Shown: in pieces, positions 21,719 through 30,455 of the stretch | How positions within the stretch are numbered: position 1 is the stretch's first letter | How the letters are laid out: every line of letters starts with the position of its first letter | NCBI RefSeq assembly: GCF_002866825.1 | Contig: NZ_PKUS01000001.1 | Coordinates: 487,579-551,578, forward strand | Direction of reading: 5' to 3' | DNA length: 64,000 nt | DNA from: Pseudohalioglobus lutimaris | GTDB lineage: Bacteria; Pseudomonadota; Gammaproteobacteria; Pseudomonadales; Halieaceae | Notes under the pieces: model-generated | Told to the model about the DNA's origin: nothing | What the model saw: only the letters and a program-made list of their open reading frames with translations | The model's database searches: none | Program-made: the position numbers and the translations under genes

Positions 21719-22679
21719 GCCGCGACTGGAAGGTGCCCGCCAGAGCCGCACCCGATTTGCTGACCGCTATAATGCGTGGTTACGGCATCATCGTCTCTCA
21801 GCTGCAGATAGCTTGCACCGCGTGCTGAGTAACAAGCTCTCTACGCTGATGACGTTTTTGGTCATCGGCATTGCACTGGCCCTGCCTGTTGGGCTTAACG
21901 TGGCCCTGGATAACGCAACACAACTCAGCGCTGGCTGGGACAGTCCCTCGCAGATATCCCTGTTCCTGCGCGATAGCGTAACGGGAGAAGAGGCCGCGGC
22001 TCTTGCCACTGAACTGGAGCAGCGGCCGGATATCAGTGCGGTCCAGGTCGTTACCAGTGAAGACGCCCTGGCTGAATTCAGTGCTTTATCCGGTTTTGCG
22101 GATGTCCTCGCCAGCCTGGAGGATAATCCACTGCCAAATCTGTTGCTGGTGACGCCGACAACCGGGCTCGAAGGAGCGGCGGTTGGCGGGTTGCGCACGA
22201 AACTGGGAGAGCGCCAAGAGGTGTCTGAGGCTGTCCTGGATATGGAATGGCTGCAGCGCCTCAATAGCCTGATGGAGCTCAGCCGGCGTATCGTAATGGC
22301 AATTGGCGGTTTGCTGGTCGTTGGCGTGGTGCTTATTTTGGGGAACACCATCCGGCTGGCGATAGAAAACCGGCGCGAGGAGATAGTCATCGTCAAGCTG
22401 GTAGGCGGCAGTAACCCCTTTGTGCGCCGCCCCTTCCTTTATACCGGGCTGTGGTTTGGTTTCGGCGGCGGCCTGGTGGCGGCGCTGCTGGTAACGCTGT
22501 GTCTGTGGTTTTTGCGGGCGCCGGTCTCCCAGCTTGCCGCTCTGTATCAGAGTGATTTCACCCTGAAGGGCCTCGGCCTGATGGGCAGCCTCAACCTGTT
22601 GGTTCTGGGTGGACTGCTGGGTCTTGCCGGGGCCTGGCTTGCCGTTACCCGCCATCTGGCTGATATTGAACCTCGCTAG
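21711..22679 (+). CDS. ftsX: Cell division permease FtsX
   Basis: FtsX is the membrane partner of FtsE. The 322-residue protein has a cytoplasmic N-terminus, a first membrane segment around 45-65 (LMTFLVIGIALALPVGL), a periplasmic domain, then three membrane segments in the C-terminal half (GGLLVVGVVLIL; LWFGFGGGLVAALLV; LNLLVLGGLLGLAGAWL). The ENRREEIVIVKLVGGSNPFVRRPF stretch is the FtsX signature. It is the last gene of ftsYEX. Confidence 0.96.
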   Translation: MNKPRLEGARQSRTRFADRYNAWLRHHRLSAADSLHRVLSNKLSTLMTFLVIGIALALPVGLNVALDNATQLSAGWDSPSQISLFLRDSVTGEEAAALATELEQRPDISAVQVVTSEDALAEFSALSGFADVLASLEDNPLPNLLLVTPTTGLEGAAVGGLRTKLGERQEVSEAVLDMEWLQRLNSLMELSRRIVMAIGGLLVVGVVLILGNTIRLAIENRREEIVIVKLVGGSNPFVRRPFLYTGLWFGFGGGLVAALLVTLCLWFLRAPVSQLAALYQSDFTLKGLGLMGSLNLLVLGGLLGLAGAWLAVTRHLADIEPR

Positions 22680-22829
22680 CGCGTGATCGCCTGCAGGCCT
22701 GCGGCGCGGAACAAGGCGGCGCAGGGGCTGTCCTAAGATCTGCGACATCGGCGACGGAATTTCGCTATCACCTTGATTTTATTGCCAATAGATCAAGCCC
22801 GTCGCTCGAAAAATGGAACTTTTCCGGGA

Positions 22830-22856
22830 TTAGCACTCTAATATAAAGAGTGCTAA
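22830..22856 (+). promoter_or_regulatory. CIRCE element (HrcA operator) upstream of rpoH
   Basis: A perfect inverted repeat with arms TTAGCACTC (22830-22838) and GAGTGCTAA (22848-22856) flanks a 9-base spacer. This matches the classical CIRCE consensus base for base. It ends 30 bases before the rpoH ATG. HrcA binds CIRCE and represses groESL or dnaK in many bacteria. Repression of rpoH here is inferred from position. hrcA itself is not in the window. Confidence 0.93.
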
Positions 22857-22859
22857 TAT
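22830..22859 (+). promoter_or_regulatory. Candidate rpoH promoter embedded in the CIRCE arms
   Basis: TTAGCA (22830-22835, 4 of 6 to the -35 consensus) and TAATAT (22854-22859) are 18 bases apart. A TGC directly precedes the -10 (extended -10). If real, each CIRCE arm contributes one promoter box, so HrcA would exclude RNA polymerase. TATAAA at 22842-22847 in the CIRCE spacer is an alternative -10 with a poorer -35. Confidence 0.4.
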
Positions 22860-22886
22860 TGCCGGCCATTTAATGGAGAGCCAAGT

Positions 22887-23741
22887 ATGAGTTTCAGCCT
22901 GCAACCTGTAGACCAGATGGTACCGGGAGCTAATCTTGCTGCCTATGTCCAGGCCGTGAGCAGCATCCCGGTACTCAGTCCGGAGCGTGAGCGCGAGTTG
23001 ACTGATGATCTCTACTACAATGACAATCTTAATGCGGCGCGTGAGTTGATCATGTCGCACCTGCGCTTTGTCGTGCACATTGCGCGCAGCTACTCTGGTT
23101 ATGGCCTGGCTGAAGCCGACCTGATCCAGGAGGGCAACGTGGGCCTGATGAAGGCGGTTAAGCGTTTCAATCCAGAGAAAGGAGTGCGGCTGGTTTCCTT
23201 TGCCGTGCACTGGATCAAGGCGGAAATGCATGAGTTCATTCTGCGCAACTGGCGCATCGTAAAAGTCGCTACAACCAAGGCGCAACGCAAGCTGTTCTTT
23301 AATCTGCGCAGCAAGAAGAAGGGACTGGCGTGGTTGAGTGCAGCAGAAGCTCAGGCGGTTGCGGAAGACCTGGGTGTCGATGTGAAGGAAGTGCAGCGCA
23401 TGGAAGGTCGACTGTCCAGTCGCGACGTTGCCTACGACTTGCCGACCGACAGTGATGACGAAGACAGCTGGCAGTCACCGCAGTATTATCTGCAGGACCA
23501 TGACGCGGACCCGGCGATGGCGGTAGAAGAGGGCGACTGGCAGCAAAACTCGGAAGCCCAGTTGCACAGCGCTTTGGCCGATCTGGATGAGCGCAGTCGG
23601 GATATCCTTGCCCAGCGCTGGTTGGCCGAAGAGAAAGCGACCCTGCACGAATTGGCCGATCATTATGGCGTATCAGCCGAGCGCATTCGCCAGTTGGAAG
23701 CGAATGCCATGAAGAAGCTCAGGGCGGCTATCGCTGCCTGA
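22887..23741 (+). CDS. rpoH: RNA polymerase heat-shock sigma factor RpoH (sigma-32)
   Basis: This 284-residue group 3 sigma factor has region 2 (NLNAARELIMSHLRFVVHIARSY onward; LIQEGNVGLMKAVKRF), the RpoH box QRKLFFNLR that defines sigma-32 proteins, and region 4 with a C-terminal helix-turn-helix (LHELADHYGVSAERIRQLE). It directs RNA polymerase to chaperone and protease genes. GGAGAG at 22875 is a good ribosome site. It follows ftsX by 207 bases, the usual location, but is preceded by a CIRCE element. That element is not part of the known control of E. coli rpoH. Confidence 0.97.
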   Translation: MSFSLQPVDQMVPGANLAAYVQAVSSIPVLSPERERELTDDLYYNDNLNAARELIMSHLRFVVHIARSYSGYGLAEADLIQEGNVGLMKAVKRFNPEKGVRLVSFAVHWIKAEMHEFILRNWRIVKVATTKAQRKLFFNLRSKKKGLAWLSAAEAQAVAEDLGVDVKEVQRMEGRLSSRDVAYDLPTDSDDEDSWQSPQYYLQDHDADPAMAVEEGDWQQNSEAQLHSALADLDERSRDILAQRWLAEEKATLHELADHYGVSAERIRQLEANAMKKLRAAIAA

Positions 23742-23767
23742 CACCAGACCGGCACGATTTCCCCCGG

Positions 23768-23819
23768 GAGCCCGCCACCGCGCGATTGAGCTATCGACTC
23801 ATCGCGTCGGGGCGGGCTC
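23768..23819 (+). terminator. Long hairpin downstream of rpoH
   Basis: GAGCCCGCC (23768-23776) pairs with GGCGGGCTC (23811-23819). Inside it CGCGAT (23781-23786) pairs with ATCGCG (23801-23806), with a further GAG/CTC above that. It is followed only by TCTTGT, so it is either a weak terminator or an RNA-stabilising structure. Confidence 0.45.
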
Positions 23820-23870
23820 TTGTCATTGCGGGTACTGCTAAAACAATCATCTATTGGGTAAACTCGGACT

Positions 23871-24248
23871 ATGGCTAAGTTATTTATCACCCTCGCTGCG
23901 CTTGGCGGAATGCTGGCGGTCACTTTCGGGGCCTTCGGCGCCCATGCCCTGCGTAGCAGGCTTGATGATTATTCCATCGGTGTTTTTGAGACCGCCGTGC
24001 AATACCATTTCTATCATTCCCTTGCGCTTCTGGCAGTGGGGGTTATCGCCCTCAGCCAGCCGCAAACGGTGTTGCTGAAGAGCGCCGGCTGGTTGTTTCT
24101 TATTGGAATAATCGTGTTTTCCGGCAGCCTGTATGTACTGGCACTCACCGGGATCAAGTGGCTGGGCGCTATCACCCCCTTCGGTGGCCTGGCCTTTATA
24201 GCCGGGTGGGCCTGCCTGGCGTCCGTGGGTTGGAAGTTGCTCGCCTGA
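23871..24248 (+). CDS. DUF423 small membrane protein
   Basis: This 125-residue integral membrane protein of the DUF423 (YgdD-like) family has about four membrane helices. Family markers are the N-terminal LGGMLAVTFGAFGAHALRSRL and the later YHFYHSLALLAVG and PFGGLAFIAGW. Function is unknown. Its stop codon directly abuts the trmB start, so the two are cotranscribed. Confidence 0.88.
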   Translation: MAKLFITLAALGGMLAVTFGAFGAHALRSRLDDYSIGVFETAVQYHFYHSLALLAVGVIALSQPQTVLLKSAGWLFLIGIIVFSGSLYVLALTGIKWLGAITPFGGLAFIAGWACLASVGWKLLA

Positions 24249-24938
24249 ATGAAAGACTCTGAACAGGATCGGCGTATCCGTAGCTACGTGTTGCGCAAGG
24301 GCCGCATGACCCCGGGGCAGCAGCGCGCTTTCAATGAAAACTGGGCGCAGTGGGGCCTGGAACACGCAGATGGCACTCTTGATTTCGACAGGGTGTTCGG
24401 ACGCCCGGGCCCCAGGGTCCTGGAGATAGGTTTCGGTATGGGACAGTCCCTGGTTGCCATGGCCAGCGCGGCACCTGAGACCAACTTTGTCGGCATCGAG
24501 GTACACCGGCCAGGCGTGGGCCGCTTGCTGCATTCAATGGCCGACGAAGGTGTCGGTAATATCCGTATTTACTGTCACGATGCAGTAGAAGTACTGCGCG
24601 ACTGTATCGCTGACGACTCCCTGGATACGGTGCAGGTGTTTTTCCCTGACCCCTGGCACAAGAAGCGACACCACAAGCGACGCCTGATACAACCGGAGTT
24701 TGTCGACCGCTTGCGGTGTAAGTTAAAACCCGGCGGTATATTGCACCTGGCAACGGACTGGGAAAACTATGCCGAGCAAATGATGGAAGTGCTTTCAGAG
24801 GCCGATGGCTATGCCAACACCATTGCCAGCGGTGAATTCGCCCCCCGCCCGGAGTCCAGGCCGTTGACCAAGTTTGAGGCACGTGGTGAGCGTCTTGGGC
24901 ATGGCGTTTGGGACCTGCTGTTCACCAGAACAGATTGA
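24249..24938 (+). CDS. trmB: tRNA (guanine46-N7)-methyltransferase
   Basis: TrmB makes m7G46 in tRNA variable loops using SAM. The 229-residue protein has the SAM-binding segment [16 protein letters not shown] and the family signature [16 protein letters not shown], ending with [19 protein letters not shown]. The ATG begins at the base after the DUF423 stop. It converges on hemW. Confidence 0.96.
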   Translation: MKDSEQDRRIRSYVLRKGRMTPGQQRAFNENWAQWGLEHADGTLDFDRVFGRPGPRVLEIGFGMGQSLVAMASAAPETNFVGIEVHRPGVGRLLHSMADEGVGNIRIYCHDAVEVLRDCIADDSLDTVQVFFPDPWHKKRHHKRRLIQPEFVDRLRCKLKPGGILHLATDWENYAEQMMEVLSEADGYANTIASGEFAPRPESRPLTKFEARGERLGHGVWDLLFTRTD

Positions 24939-24983
24939 GGTCGCTTTCTGCACAGTGCGCGCATGTTCTGCAGTCCGCATGTT

Positions 24984-26114
24984 CTAGTGTAAAAACTCAG
25001 TGATCACAGAGTCGAGGAAGCGCCTGCCCAGTTCGCTGGTTTTAATATTGTCCCCGTCTAGCACCAATAATTCTCGCTGTGCCAGGGACGCAATCTGCGG
25101 CGCGATCAACTGGCGAGACTGCCCCGTGCGTTGTTCAAAGCGCTGCAGTGAAAAACCGTCGTTCAAACGCAGCGCGAAGAGCATGAACTCCTCTACGATT
25201 TCATCCCTGCCGAGATGGCGCCGGCTGACAGTGCGCTGCTTGCCCTTGAGGTAGTCAGCTGGCGCCCTGGTCTTCGCATAGCGTGTGATCCTGCCGTCTG
25301 ACCGGGTAATCTTGCCGTGACCGCCAGCGCCGAGAGCAAGGTAGTCACCGAATGACCAGTAATTCACGTTGTGCCGACAGCTCTTTCCCGGGCGGCTGTA
25401 TGCGGACACCTCGTACTGGGTGTAGCCCCTGTCTGCCAACAGTGCCTCGCCGCAGTCCTGTATGGAGGCCAGGTTGTCCTCTGCCGGCAGAACGGGAGGG
25501 TGCTTGTTGAAGAAGGTATTGGGTTCGATGGTCAGCTGGTACCAGGAGAGATGCGGAGGCTGGAATTCAATGGCCTGCTCCAGGTCGAAAAGCGCGTCAC
25601 ACTGGTCCTGTCCGGGCAGCCCGTGCATCAGGTCAATATTGAAATTTTCGAAACCGGCCTGCTGCAATTGTTCAATCGCTGATCGCGCCTGGTTGCTGTT
25701 GTGTACACGGCCGAGTGCCTGCAGCTTCTCATCCTGGAAACTCTGCACGCCCAGGGACAATCGATTTATGCCCGCCCGGCGAAACTCGCCGAATTTTTCT
25801 ACCTCAGCGCTACCGGGATTGGCCTCCATTGTCGCTTCCAGATGGTCGGCAAATGTTAACTTTTCTCCCAGTCCCGCCATCAGCCGTTCGATCGCGGCTC
25901 CACTGAACAGGCTTGGCGTGCCGCCGCCGATAAACAGAGTGGAGACGGGGCGGCCTTGTATTAATTCCAGGTCCTCCTCCAGGTCAGCGAGTAGTGCAGC
26001 CACGTACTCCCGCTCTGGAATTCGTGCGATCTCGTGAGAATTAAAGTCGCAGTAGGGGCATTTGCGCTCGCACCAGGGCAGGTGCACATAGAGGCTCAGC
26101 GGAGGCAGGGGCAC
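24984..26114 (-). CDS. hemW: Radical SAM heme chaperone HemW
   Basis: HemW-type proteins are radical SAM relatives of coproporphyrinogen dehydrogenase that bind heme rather than oxidise the porphyrinogen. The 376-residue protein has the iron-sulfur motif CERKCPYC (Cys15, Cys19, Cys22), the glycine-rich FIGGGTPSLF and the RLSLGVQSFQDEKLQALGR segment. It lacks the long N-terminal region typical of HemN. It lies 3 bases after rdgB, and the rdgB-hemW pair is widely conserved. Confidence 0.93.
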   Translation of the reverse strand: MPLPPLSLYVHLPWCERKCPYCDFNSHEIARIPEREYVAALLADLEEDLELIQGRPVSTLFIGGGTPSLFSGAAIERLMAGLGEKLTFADHLEATMEANPGSAEVEKFGEFRRAGINRLSLGVQSFQDEKLQALGRVHNSNQARSAIEQLQQAGFENFNIDLMHGLPGQDQCDALFDLEQAIEFQPPHLSWYQLTIEPNTFFNKHPPVLPAEDNLASIQDCGEALLADRGYTQYEVSAYSRPGKSCRHNVNYWSFGDYLALGAGGHGKITRSDGRITRYAKTRAPADYLKGKQRTVSRRHLGRDEIVEEFMLFALRLNDGFSLQRFEQRTGQSRQLIAPQIASLAQRELLVLDGDNIKTSELGRRFLDSVITEFLH

Positions 26115-26117
26115 GTC

Positions 26118-26714
26118 TCAGGTTTGCTTTTGTAGCGCAGCGAGCAACAGCGCGCTGGCATGAGCCCGGTGACTGATCCGGTTTTTAATAGCCGCGTCCA
26201 GCTCGGCTGCGCTGCATCCGTATTCCTCCAGGAAGAACAACGGGTCGTAACCGAAGCCCCCTTCCCCCTGCCCGGCAGTGAGTATCCTCCCCTCCCAACT
26301 GCCCTGGCATACCAACGGATTGGGGTCAGTGGCGTGGCGCATGTATACCAGCACACACTGATATCTTGCGCCCCGTTGTTCATCGGGTACCCCCGCCAGA
26401 TCGCGTAGCAGCCTGGCGTTGTTGCCTGCATCTCCCTCCCCGGAGTAGCGTGCAGAATGTATCCCCGGCGCGCCATTGAGGTAGTCGACTTCCAGCCCGG
26501 AGTCATCGGCTATGGCCGGCAAGCCGGTGTGCGCAGCCGCGGCGCGGGCCTTGATGATGGCGTTTTCTACAAAGCTGAGGCCGTCTTCCGGAACGTCCGG
26601 CACCTGATATTGCGCCTGTGAATGCAGCGTGACGTCCAGTGGTGCGAGAATACGGTTCAGCTCCCTGAGCTTGCCGGCATTGCTACTGGCGAGTACGACG
26701 ACGGAGTGGCTCAA
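26118..26714 (-). CDS. rdgB: dITP/XTP pyrophosphatase (RdgB/HAM1)
   Basis: RdgB hydrolyses non-canonical purine nucleotides (dITP, ITP, XTP) to monophosphates and so keeps them out of DNA. The 198-residue protein begins VVLASSNAGKLRELNRIL and contains the conserved FVENAIIKARAAAAHTGLPA, ADDSGLEVDYLNGAPGIHSARY and SHRAHA motifs. The start overlaps the upstream DUF4426 gene by 4 bases. Confidence 0.96.
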   Translation of the reverse strand: MSHSVVVLASSNAGKLRELNRILAPLDVTLHSQAQYQVPDVPEDGLSFVENAIIKARAAAAHTGLPAIADDSGLEVDYLNGAPGIHSARYSGEGDAGNNARLLRDLAGVPDEQRGARYQCVLVYMRHATDPNPLVCQGSWEGRILTAGQGEGGFGYDPLFFLEEYGCSAAELDAAIKNRISHRAHASALLLAALQKQT

Positions 26715-27160
26715 GGGTTGTGGTCCGTATACATCTGGTGCTTCAGTTCAAAGGTGTAGGTTTGCTGCGCCCCTTCAGGCCGAAAGTGTACTTCAAAATG
26801 ACGCCACTCCTCGTCGAGAAAATCCAGCTCGGCGATGTAATAGATTGCCGGGCCTTCGCGAATTTCCTGAAACGCAAGCTCATCTGTCTTGCGCATCAGG
26901 TCCCAGGTGGTTCCCTGGAGTTGCATTGTACGCGGTACGCTGCCTATATCTCCGGACCGTTCGCGCACCGAGAGATTGAGTATGGCCCGGGTCGTACCGC
27001 GGGTGATGCCGTAAGTGGCGGCGACGCCGGGCTCGATAAACGTGGTGTTTACCACACTGTAGTGCAGTTCATAGGGCCCGAACATTTCGGAAAGCTGGGC
27101 GGTGGCGGGCAGCGCCGGCAGCAGCGTTGCCAGGAGCAGGAAAAGTGTGGCTATGCGCAT
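26711..27160 (-). CDS. Exported DUF4426 protein
   Basis: A 149-residue protein with a signal peptide (MRIATLFLLLATLLPALP, cleavage near TAQ), followed by a beta-rich DUF4426 domain with YELHYSVVNTTFIEPGVAATYGI. Function is unknown. The domain is typical of Pseudomonas-like bacteria and sits in the same place, between metW and rdgB. The ATG at 27160 is chosen over a longer reading because it gives the signal peptide and starts 7 bases after metW. Confidence 0.85.
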   Translation of the reverse strand: MRIATLFLLLATLLPALPATAQLSEMFGPYELHYSVVNTTFIEPGVAATYGITRGTTRAILNLSVRERSGDIGSVPRTMQLQGTTWDLMRKTDELAFQEIREGPAIYYIAELDFLDEEWRHFEVHFRPEGAQQTYTFELKHQMYTDHNP

Positions 27161-27167
27161 GATTACC

Positions 27168-27758
27168 TCAGCGGGTGATGTGATAAATGGCGGTGGTGGC
27201 AAACAGGTTGGGCCACGTTGTGGCCAGCAGTGGCTCCCGATCCGTGTTGCCGACAAAATCTCGTGACAGTATGCGAATATCCCGCTGCAGACACAGCTCT
27301 TCAAAATCGCGAACGGTGCAGAAGTGGATATTCGGTGTGTCATACCACGAGTGGGGCATGAACTCTGACACCGGCATACGCCCGCGGGTTCCCAGGTGCA
27401 CGCGGCAGCGCCAGTGGCCGAAGTTGGGGAAAGTGACAATGCACTCCCGGCCTATGCGCAGCATCTCCTCCAGTACACGGTCGGGATAATGCACTGCCTG
27501 CAGTGCGTGGGCCATGACGACGGTGTCGAAGCTCTGGTCGGGAAAATTCCCCAGGCCGCCGTCCATATCCTGCTCAATGATGTTGAGGCCGCGGGCGATG
27601 GCTGCGTTTATATTGTCTTCATCTATTTCGATGCCGGTGCCATTTACCTGGCGCTCCCGTTGCAAGGTTTCCAGGAATTCGCCGTCGCCGCAGCCCAGGT
27701 CAAGGACCCGGGAGTGGGGCGCTATCCAGCGCTGGATATGACTGAGGTCAAGGCGCAT
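27168..27758 (-). CDS. metW: Methionine biosynthesis protein MetW
   Basis: MetW is a class I SAM-methyltransferase-like protein required with MetX for the acylation of homoserine in several proteobacteria. The 196-residue protein carries VLDLGCGDGEFLETL (motif I) and IDEDNINAAIARGLNIIEQDMD (motif II). Its start shares one base with the metX stop codon (TGATG), so the two are translationally coupled. Confidence 0.95.
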   Translation of the reverse strand: MRLDLSHIQRWIAPHSRVLDLGCGDGEFLETLQRERQVNGTGIEIDEDNINAAIARGLNIIEQDMDGGLGNFPDQSFDTVVMAHALQAVHYPDRVLEEMLRIGRECIVTFPNFGHWRCRVHLGTRGRMPVSEFMPHSWYDTPNIHFCTVRDFEELCLQRDIRILSRDFVGNTDREPLLATTWPNLFATTAIYHITR

Positions 27759-28906
27759 CAGGAATCACCTCCCACTCTTTGCATATAGGCGGAAAATGCA
27801 TTCAGGTAGCGTGGTATCGGCATAAGGAAGGCATCATGGCCTTCGTCAGCCTGTATTTCGGCGTAAGTGACGGGGCGGTTCGCCGCGATCAGGGCGTCCA
27901 CGATCTCCCTGGAGCGAGCAGGGGCGAAACGCCAGTCGGTAGAGAATGACATGACCAAAAAGCTGCAGCTGGCGTGGGTAAATGCTTTCACCGGGTCGTT
28001 CTCATACTCTCGCGCCAGGTCAAAGTAGTCCAGGGCACGGGTCATAAGAATGTAAGTGTTGGCATCAAACTGGGAAGAAAATTGACTTCCCTGATAGCGC
28101 AGGTAGCTCTGCACCTGGAATTCGATATTGTCCTCGTCGCCCAACTCAAAACTGCCCGCGCGCAACTCGCGACCGAACTTGTTGGCCATAGCCTCGTCAG
28201 ACAGATAGGTAATGTGGCCCACCATGCGCGCCAGGGACAAGCCCTGCGAAGGGACGGTGCCGTTATAGATATAGTTTCCATCCTCGAAGGCGGGGTCGGA
28301 AAAAATAGCCTGGCGCGCCAGTTCATTGAACGCCAGGTTCTGGGCGCTGAGCTTCAAGGCTGCCGCGATGACCACACAGTGTTTCAGTCTGTCCGGGTAT
28401 TCCAGTGACCAGCGCATGGCCTGCATGCCACCCAGGCTGCCGCCGATTACCGCGGCCCAGCAGTCGATACCGAGCCGGTCAGCAAGGCGCGCCTGGCTGT
28501 GCACCCAGTCGCGGGCGCGCAGTGAAGGGAAGTCCGGCCCCCAGGCCTTGCCAGTCTCCGGATTGATCGACTTCGGTCCGGTGGAGCCGTGGCAGCCCCC
28601 AATATTATTCACGCTGACGACGAAAAATCGCTGCGTATCGATGGGCTTGCCGGGGCCTATACATTCATCCCACCAGCCTGGCTTGCGTTCACTTTCGCTG
28701 TGATAACCCGCGGCGTGATGGTGGCCAGAGAGTGCGTGGCAGATGAGAATAGCGTTGCTCTTGCTCGCATTCAGCTGACCATAAGTCTCATAAACCAGCT
28801 CAAATCCGGAGAGTTCACGCCCACAGGCCAGCAGCAGCGGGTCGTCAAAGCGCGCGACCTGAGGCTGGACAATGCCTACTGAACGACTGTCTTGCCGTGA
28901 AGTCAC
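27758..28906 (-). CDS. metX: Homoserine O-acyltransferase MetX (probably succinyltransferase)
   Basis: MetX acylates homoserine in methionine synthesis. The 382-residue alpha/beta hydrolase has [16 protein letters not shown], nucleophile Ser157 in [11 protein letters not shown] and a C-terminal catalytic His in [14 protein letters not shown] start at 28906 overlaps the yggT stop (GTGA) and gives the family length. A much longer reading upstream lies antisense-frame to yggT and is not real. The Pseudomonas homologue uses succinyl-CoA; which donor is used here is not settled by sequence alone. Confidence 0.94.
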   Translation of the reverse strand: MTSRQDSRSVGIVQPQVARFDDPLLLACGRELSGFELVYETYGQLNASKSNAILICHALSGHHHAAGYHSESERKPGWWDECIGPGKPIDTQRFFVVSVNNIGGCHGSTGPKSINPETGKAWGPDFPSLRARDWVHSQARLADRLGIDCWAAVIGGSLGGMQAMRWSLEYPDRLKHCVVIAAALKLSAQNLAFNELARQAIFSDPAFEDGNYIYNGTVPSQGLSLARMVGHITYLSDEAMANKFGRELRAGSFELGDEDNIEFQVQSYLRYQGSQFSSQFDANTYILMTRALDYFDLAREYENDPVKAFTHASCSFLVMSFSTDWRFAPARSREIVDALIAANRPVTYAEIQADEGHDAFLMPIPRYLNAFSAYMQRVGGDS

Positions 28907-29490
28907 AGTCCAATCACGAGCGCCGGATGCAGGCCGATGCCTGCTGCCATGTGGCGCAGTGCGATTTGTAGCACGTTGATCAGCACGAACACCAGTATCG
29001 GCGAGAAGTCCATGCCGCCCATTGCCGGCAGCACTTTGCGAAAAGGCGCCATAACCGGTTCCGTAATCTGGTAGAGCAGGTGCATGGCGGGGTGATTCGA
29101 CCCCGGAGCTACCCAGCTGAGAATAATCATTGCCAGCAGGGCAAAAAAGTAGATATTGACCAGTAAGCCGATGATACCCAGGGCAGACCAGACCAGTAAC
29201 AGGCCGATATTGGGCAAACCCAGACCATACAGCGCCATCAGCGCAACAATTGCCAGGGCCTGCAGCAAGAGGGCTAGCAACAGTGATGCAACATCTACCC
29301 CACCCAACCCCGGGATTAGGCGACGCACGGGGAGTACCAGCGGGTTGGTCACTTTCACCAGAAACTGGCAAATAGGGTTATAGAAGTCAGCGCGAACAAC
29401 CTGCAGCAGGAAACGCAGCAGCATGGCCATCATATATAGCGTTAGTGCAGTCTGTATAAGGTAGACAAAAATTTCGTTTACGGCGCTCAT
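28903..29490 (-). CDS. yggT: YggT-family membrane protein
   Basis: This 195-residue membrane protein has two tandem YGGT domains, each with paired hydrophobic helices and a proline-rich loop ([18 protein letters not shown] in the first; [20 protein letters not shown] in the second). Members are implicated in osmotic tolerance and envelope function, but the mechanism is unknown. It starts 5 bases after proC and overlaps metX by 4 bases. Confidence 0.92.
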   Translation of the reverse strand: MSAVNEIFVYLIQTALTLYMMAMLLRFLLQVVRADFYNPICQFLVKVTNPLVLPVRRLIPGLGGVDVASLLLALLLQALAIVALMALYGLGLPNIGLLLVWSALGIIGLLVNIYFFALLAMIILSWVAPGSNHPAMHLLYQITEPVMAPFRKVLPAMGGMDFSPILVFVLINVLQIALRHMAAGIGLHPALVIGL

Positions 29491-29495
29491 GTTGT

Positions 29496-30317
29496 TTATC
29501 CCATCTCCTTGGCCATAGCATCGGCGCGGTCCGCCGCTGCCTGCATGGCATCGCTGACAAGTTTTCTCAGTCCGGATGCTTCAAATTCTTTAACGGCGGC
29601 CTCAGTGGTGCCACCCGGGCTGGTCACCCGGCGGCGTAATTCAGCCAGGTCCAGATCCTTTTCCAGACCCATGCGGGCTGCACCCATGCCCGTTTGCAGG
29701 GTGAGTCTCGTGGCCGTTTCCAGTGACAGCCCCTGGGATACGGCAGCATCAACCATCGCTTCCATCAGCAGGAAAAAGTATGCGGGACCGCTTCCGGAGA
29801 GCGCGGTTACCGCGTCGAGGTCGTGCTCTGCAGGCACCCAATCGATAATACCCACTGCGGAGAGTATCTGCGCCGCCCAGTCGCGCTGCTGCGCGGTGAC
29901 ATTACTATTGGCATACAGCCCGCTCGCACCGCAGCCCAGCAGGGCGGGGGTATTGGGCATGCAACGCACGATGGGCGTGTCTTCCCCTATCCAGGATTGC
30001 ATGCTGTCGATGGTGATACCTGCTGCGATCGAGATAACCAGGGTGCTGGTGTCTGCGAGGCCGGTACGGATATCTGCGCAGACCGCCGCCATTACCTGGG
30101 GCTTCACCGCCAGGATTACCACGTCTGCGCCGGTAACAGCCTCGATATTGTTGTTGCAGGTCACCACGGGCGCAACCTCGCTGAGACGCTGCAGGCTCTC
30201 CGCAAAGGGATCTGCAGCTCTGATCTGCTGCGCGGGGTGGCCGGCCGCCACCAGCCCACCGATGATGCTGGTGGCCATGTTGCCGGCGCCAATGAAGGCG
30301 ATTACGGGTGTGGTCAA
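29496..30317 (-). CDS. proC: Pyrroline-5-carboxylate reductase
   Basis: ProC reduces pyrroline-5-carboxylate to proline with NAD(P)H. The protein has an N-terminal Rossmann motif FIGAGNMATSIIGGL and the family signature around ALSGSGPAYFFLLMEAMVDAAV. A TTG start at 30317 is preferred: GAGGAG lies about 7 bases upstream and the 273-residue length matches the Pseudomonas enzyme. An ATG at 30356 would add 13 residues but lacks a well-placed ribosome site. Confidence 0.93.
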   Translation of the reverse strand: MTTPVIAFIGAGNMATSIIGGLVAAGHPAQQIRAADPFAESLQRLSEVAPVVTCNNNIEAVTGADVVILAVKPQVMAAVCADIRTGLADTSTLVISIAAGITIDSMQSWIGEDTPIVRCMPNTPALLGCGASGLYANSNVTAQQRDWAAQILSAVGIIDWVPAEHDLDAVTALSGSGPAYFFLLMEAMVDAAVSQGLSLETATRLTLQTGMGAARMGLEKDLDLAELRRRVTSPGGTTEAAVKEFEASGLRKLVSDAMQAAADRADAMAKEMG

Positions 30318-30455
30318 TGCGGGCTCCTCAGGCGGCTGGATGCTGCGCGACCTCATCCCCTTGCCATTGTGTCTTCAGGACACGCAATAAGGCATCTCGC
30401 GGGAATGTGGTGCTACGTTCTAGCGGTGCAGTATAGCGCCACAGCCGGTGCAAGA

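Noticed and set aside
24955..24985. Direct repeat GCATGTTCT near the trmB-hemW junction
   Set aside because: Two short copies in a convergent gap of less than 50 bases without a stem or promoter role; most likely chance.
28907..29371. A much longer N-terminus for MetX
   Set aside because: The extension overlaps yggT in another frame and has no homology to MetX; the GTG at 28906 overlapping the yggT stop gives the normal length.
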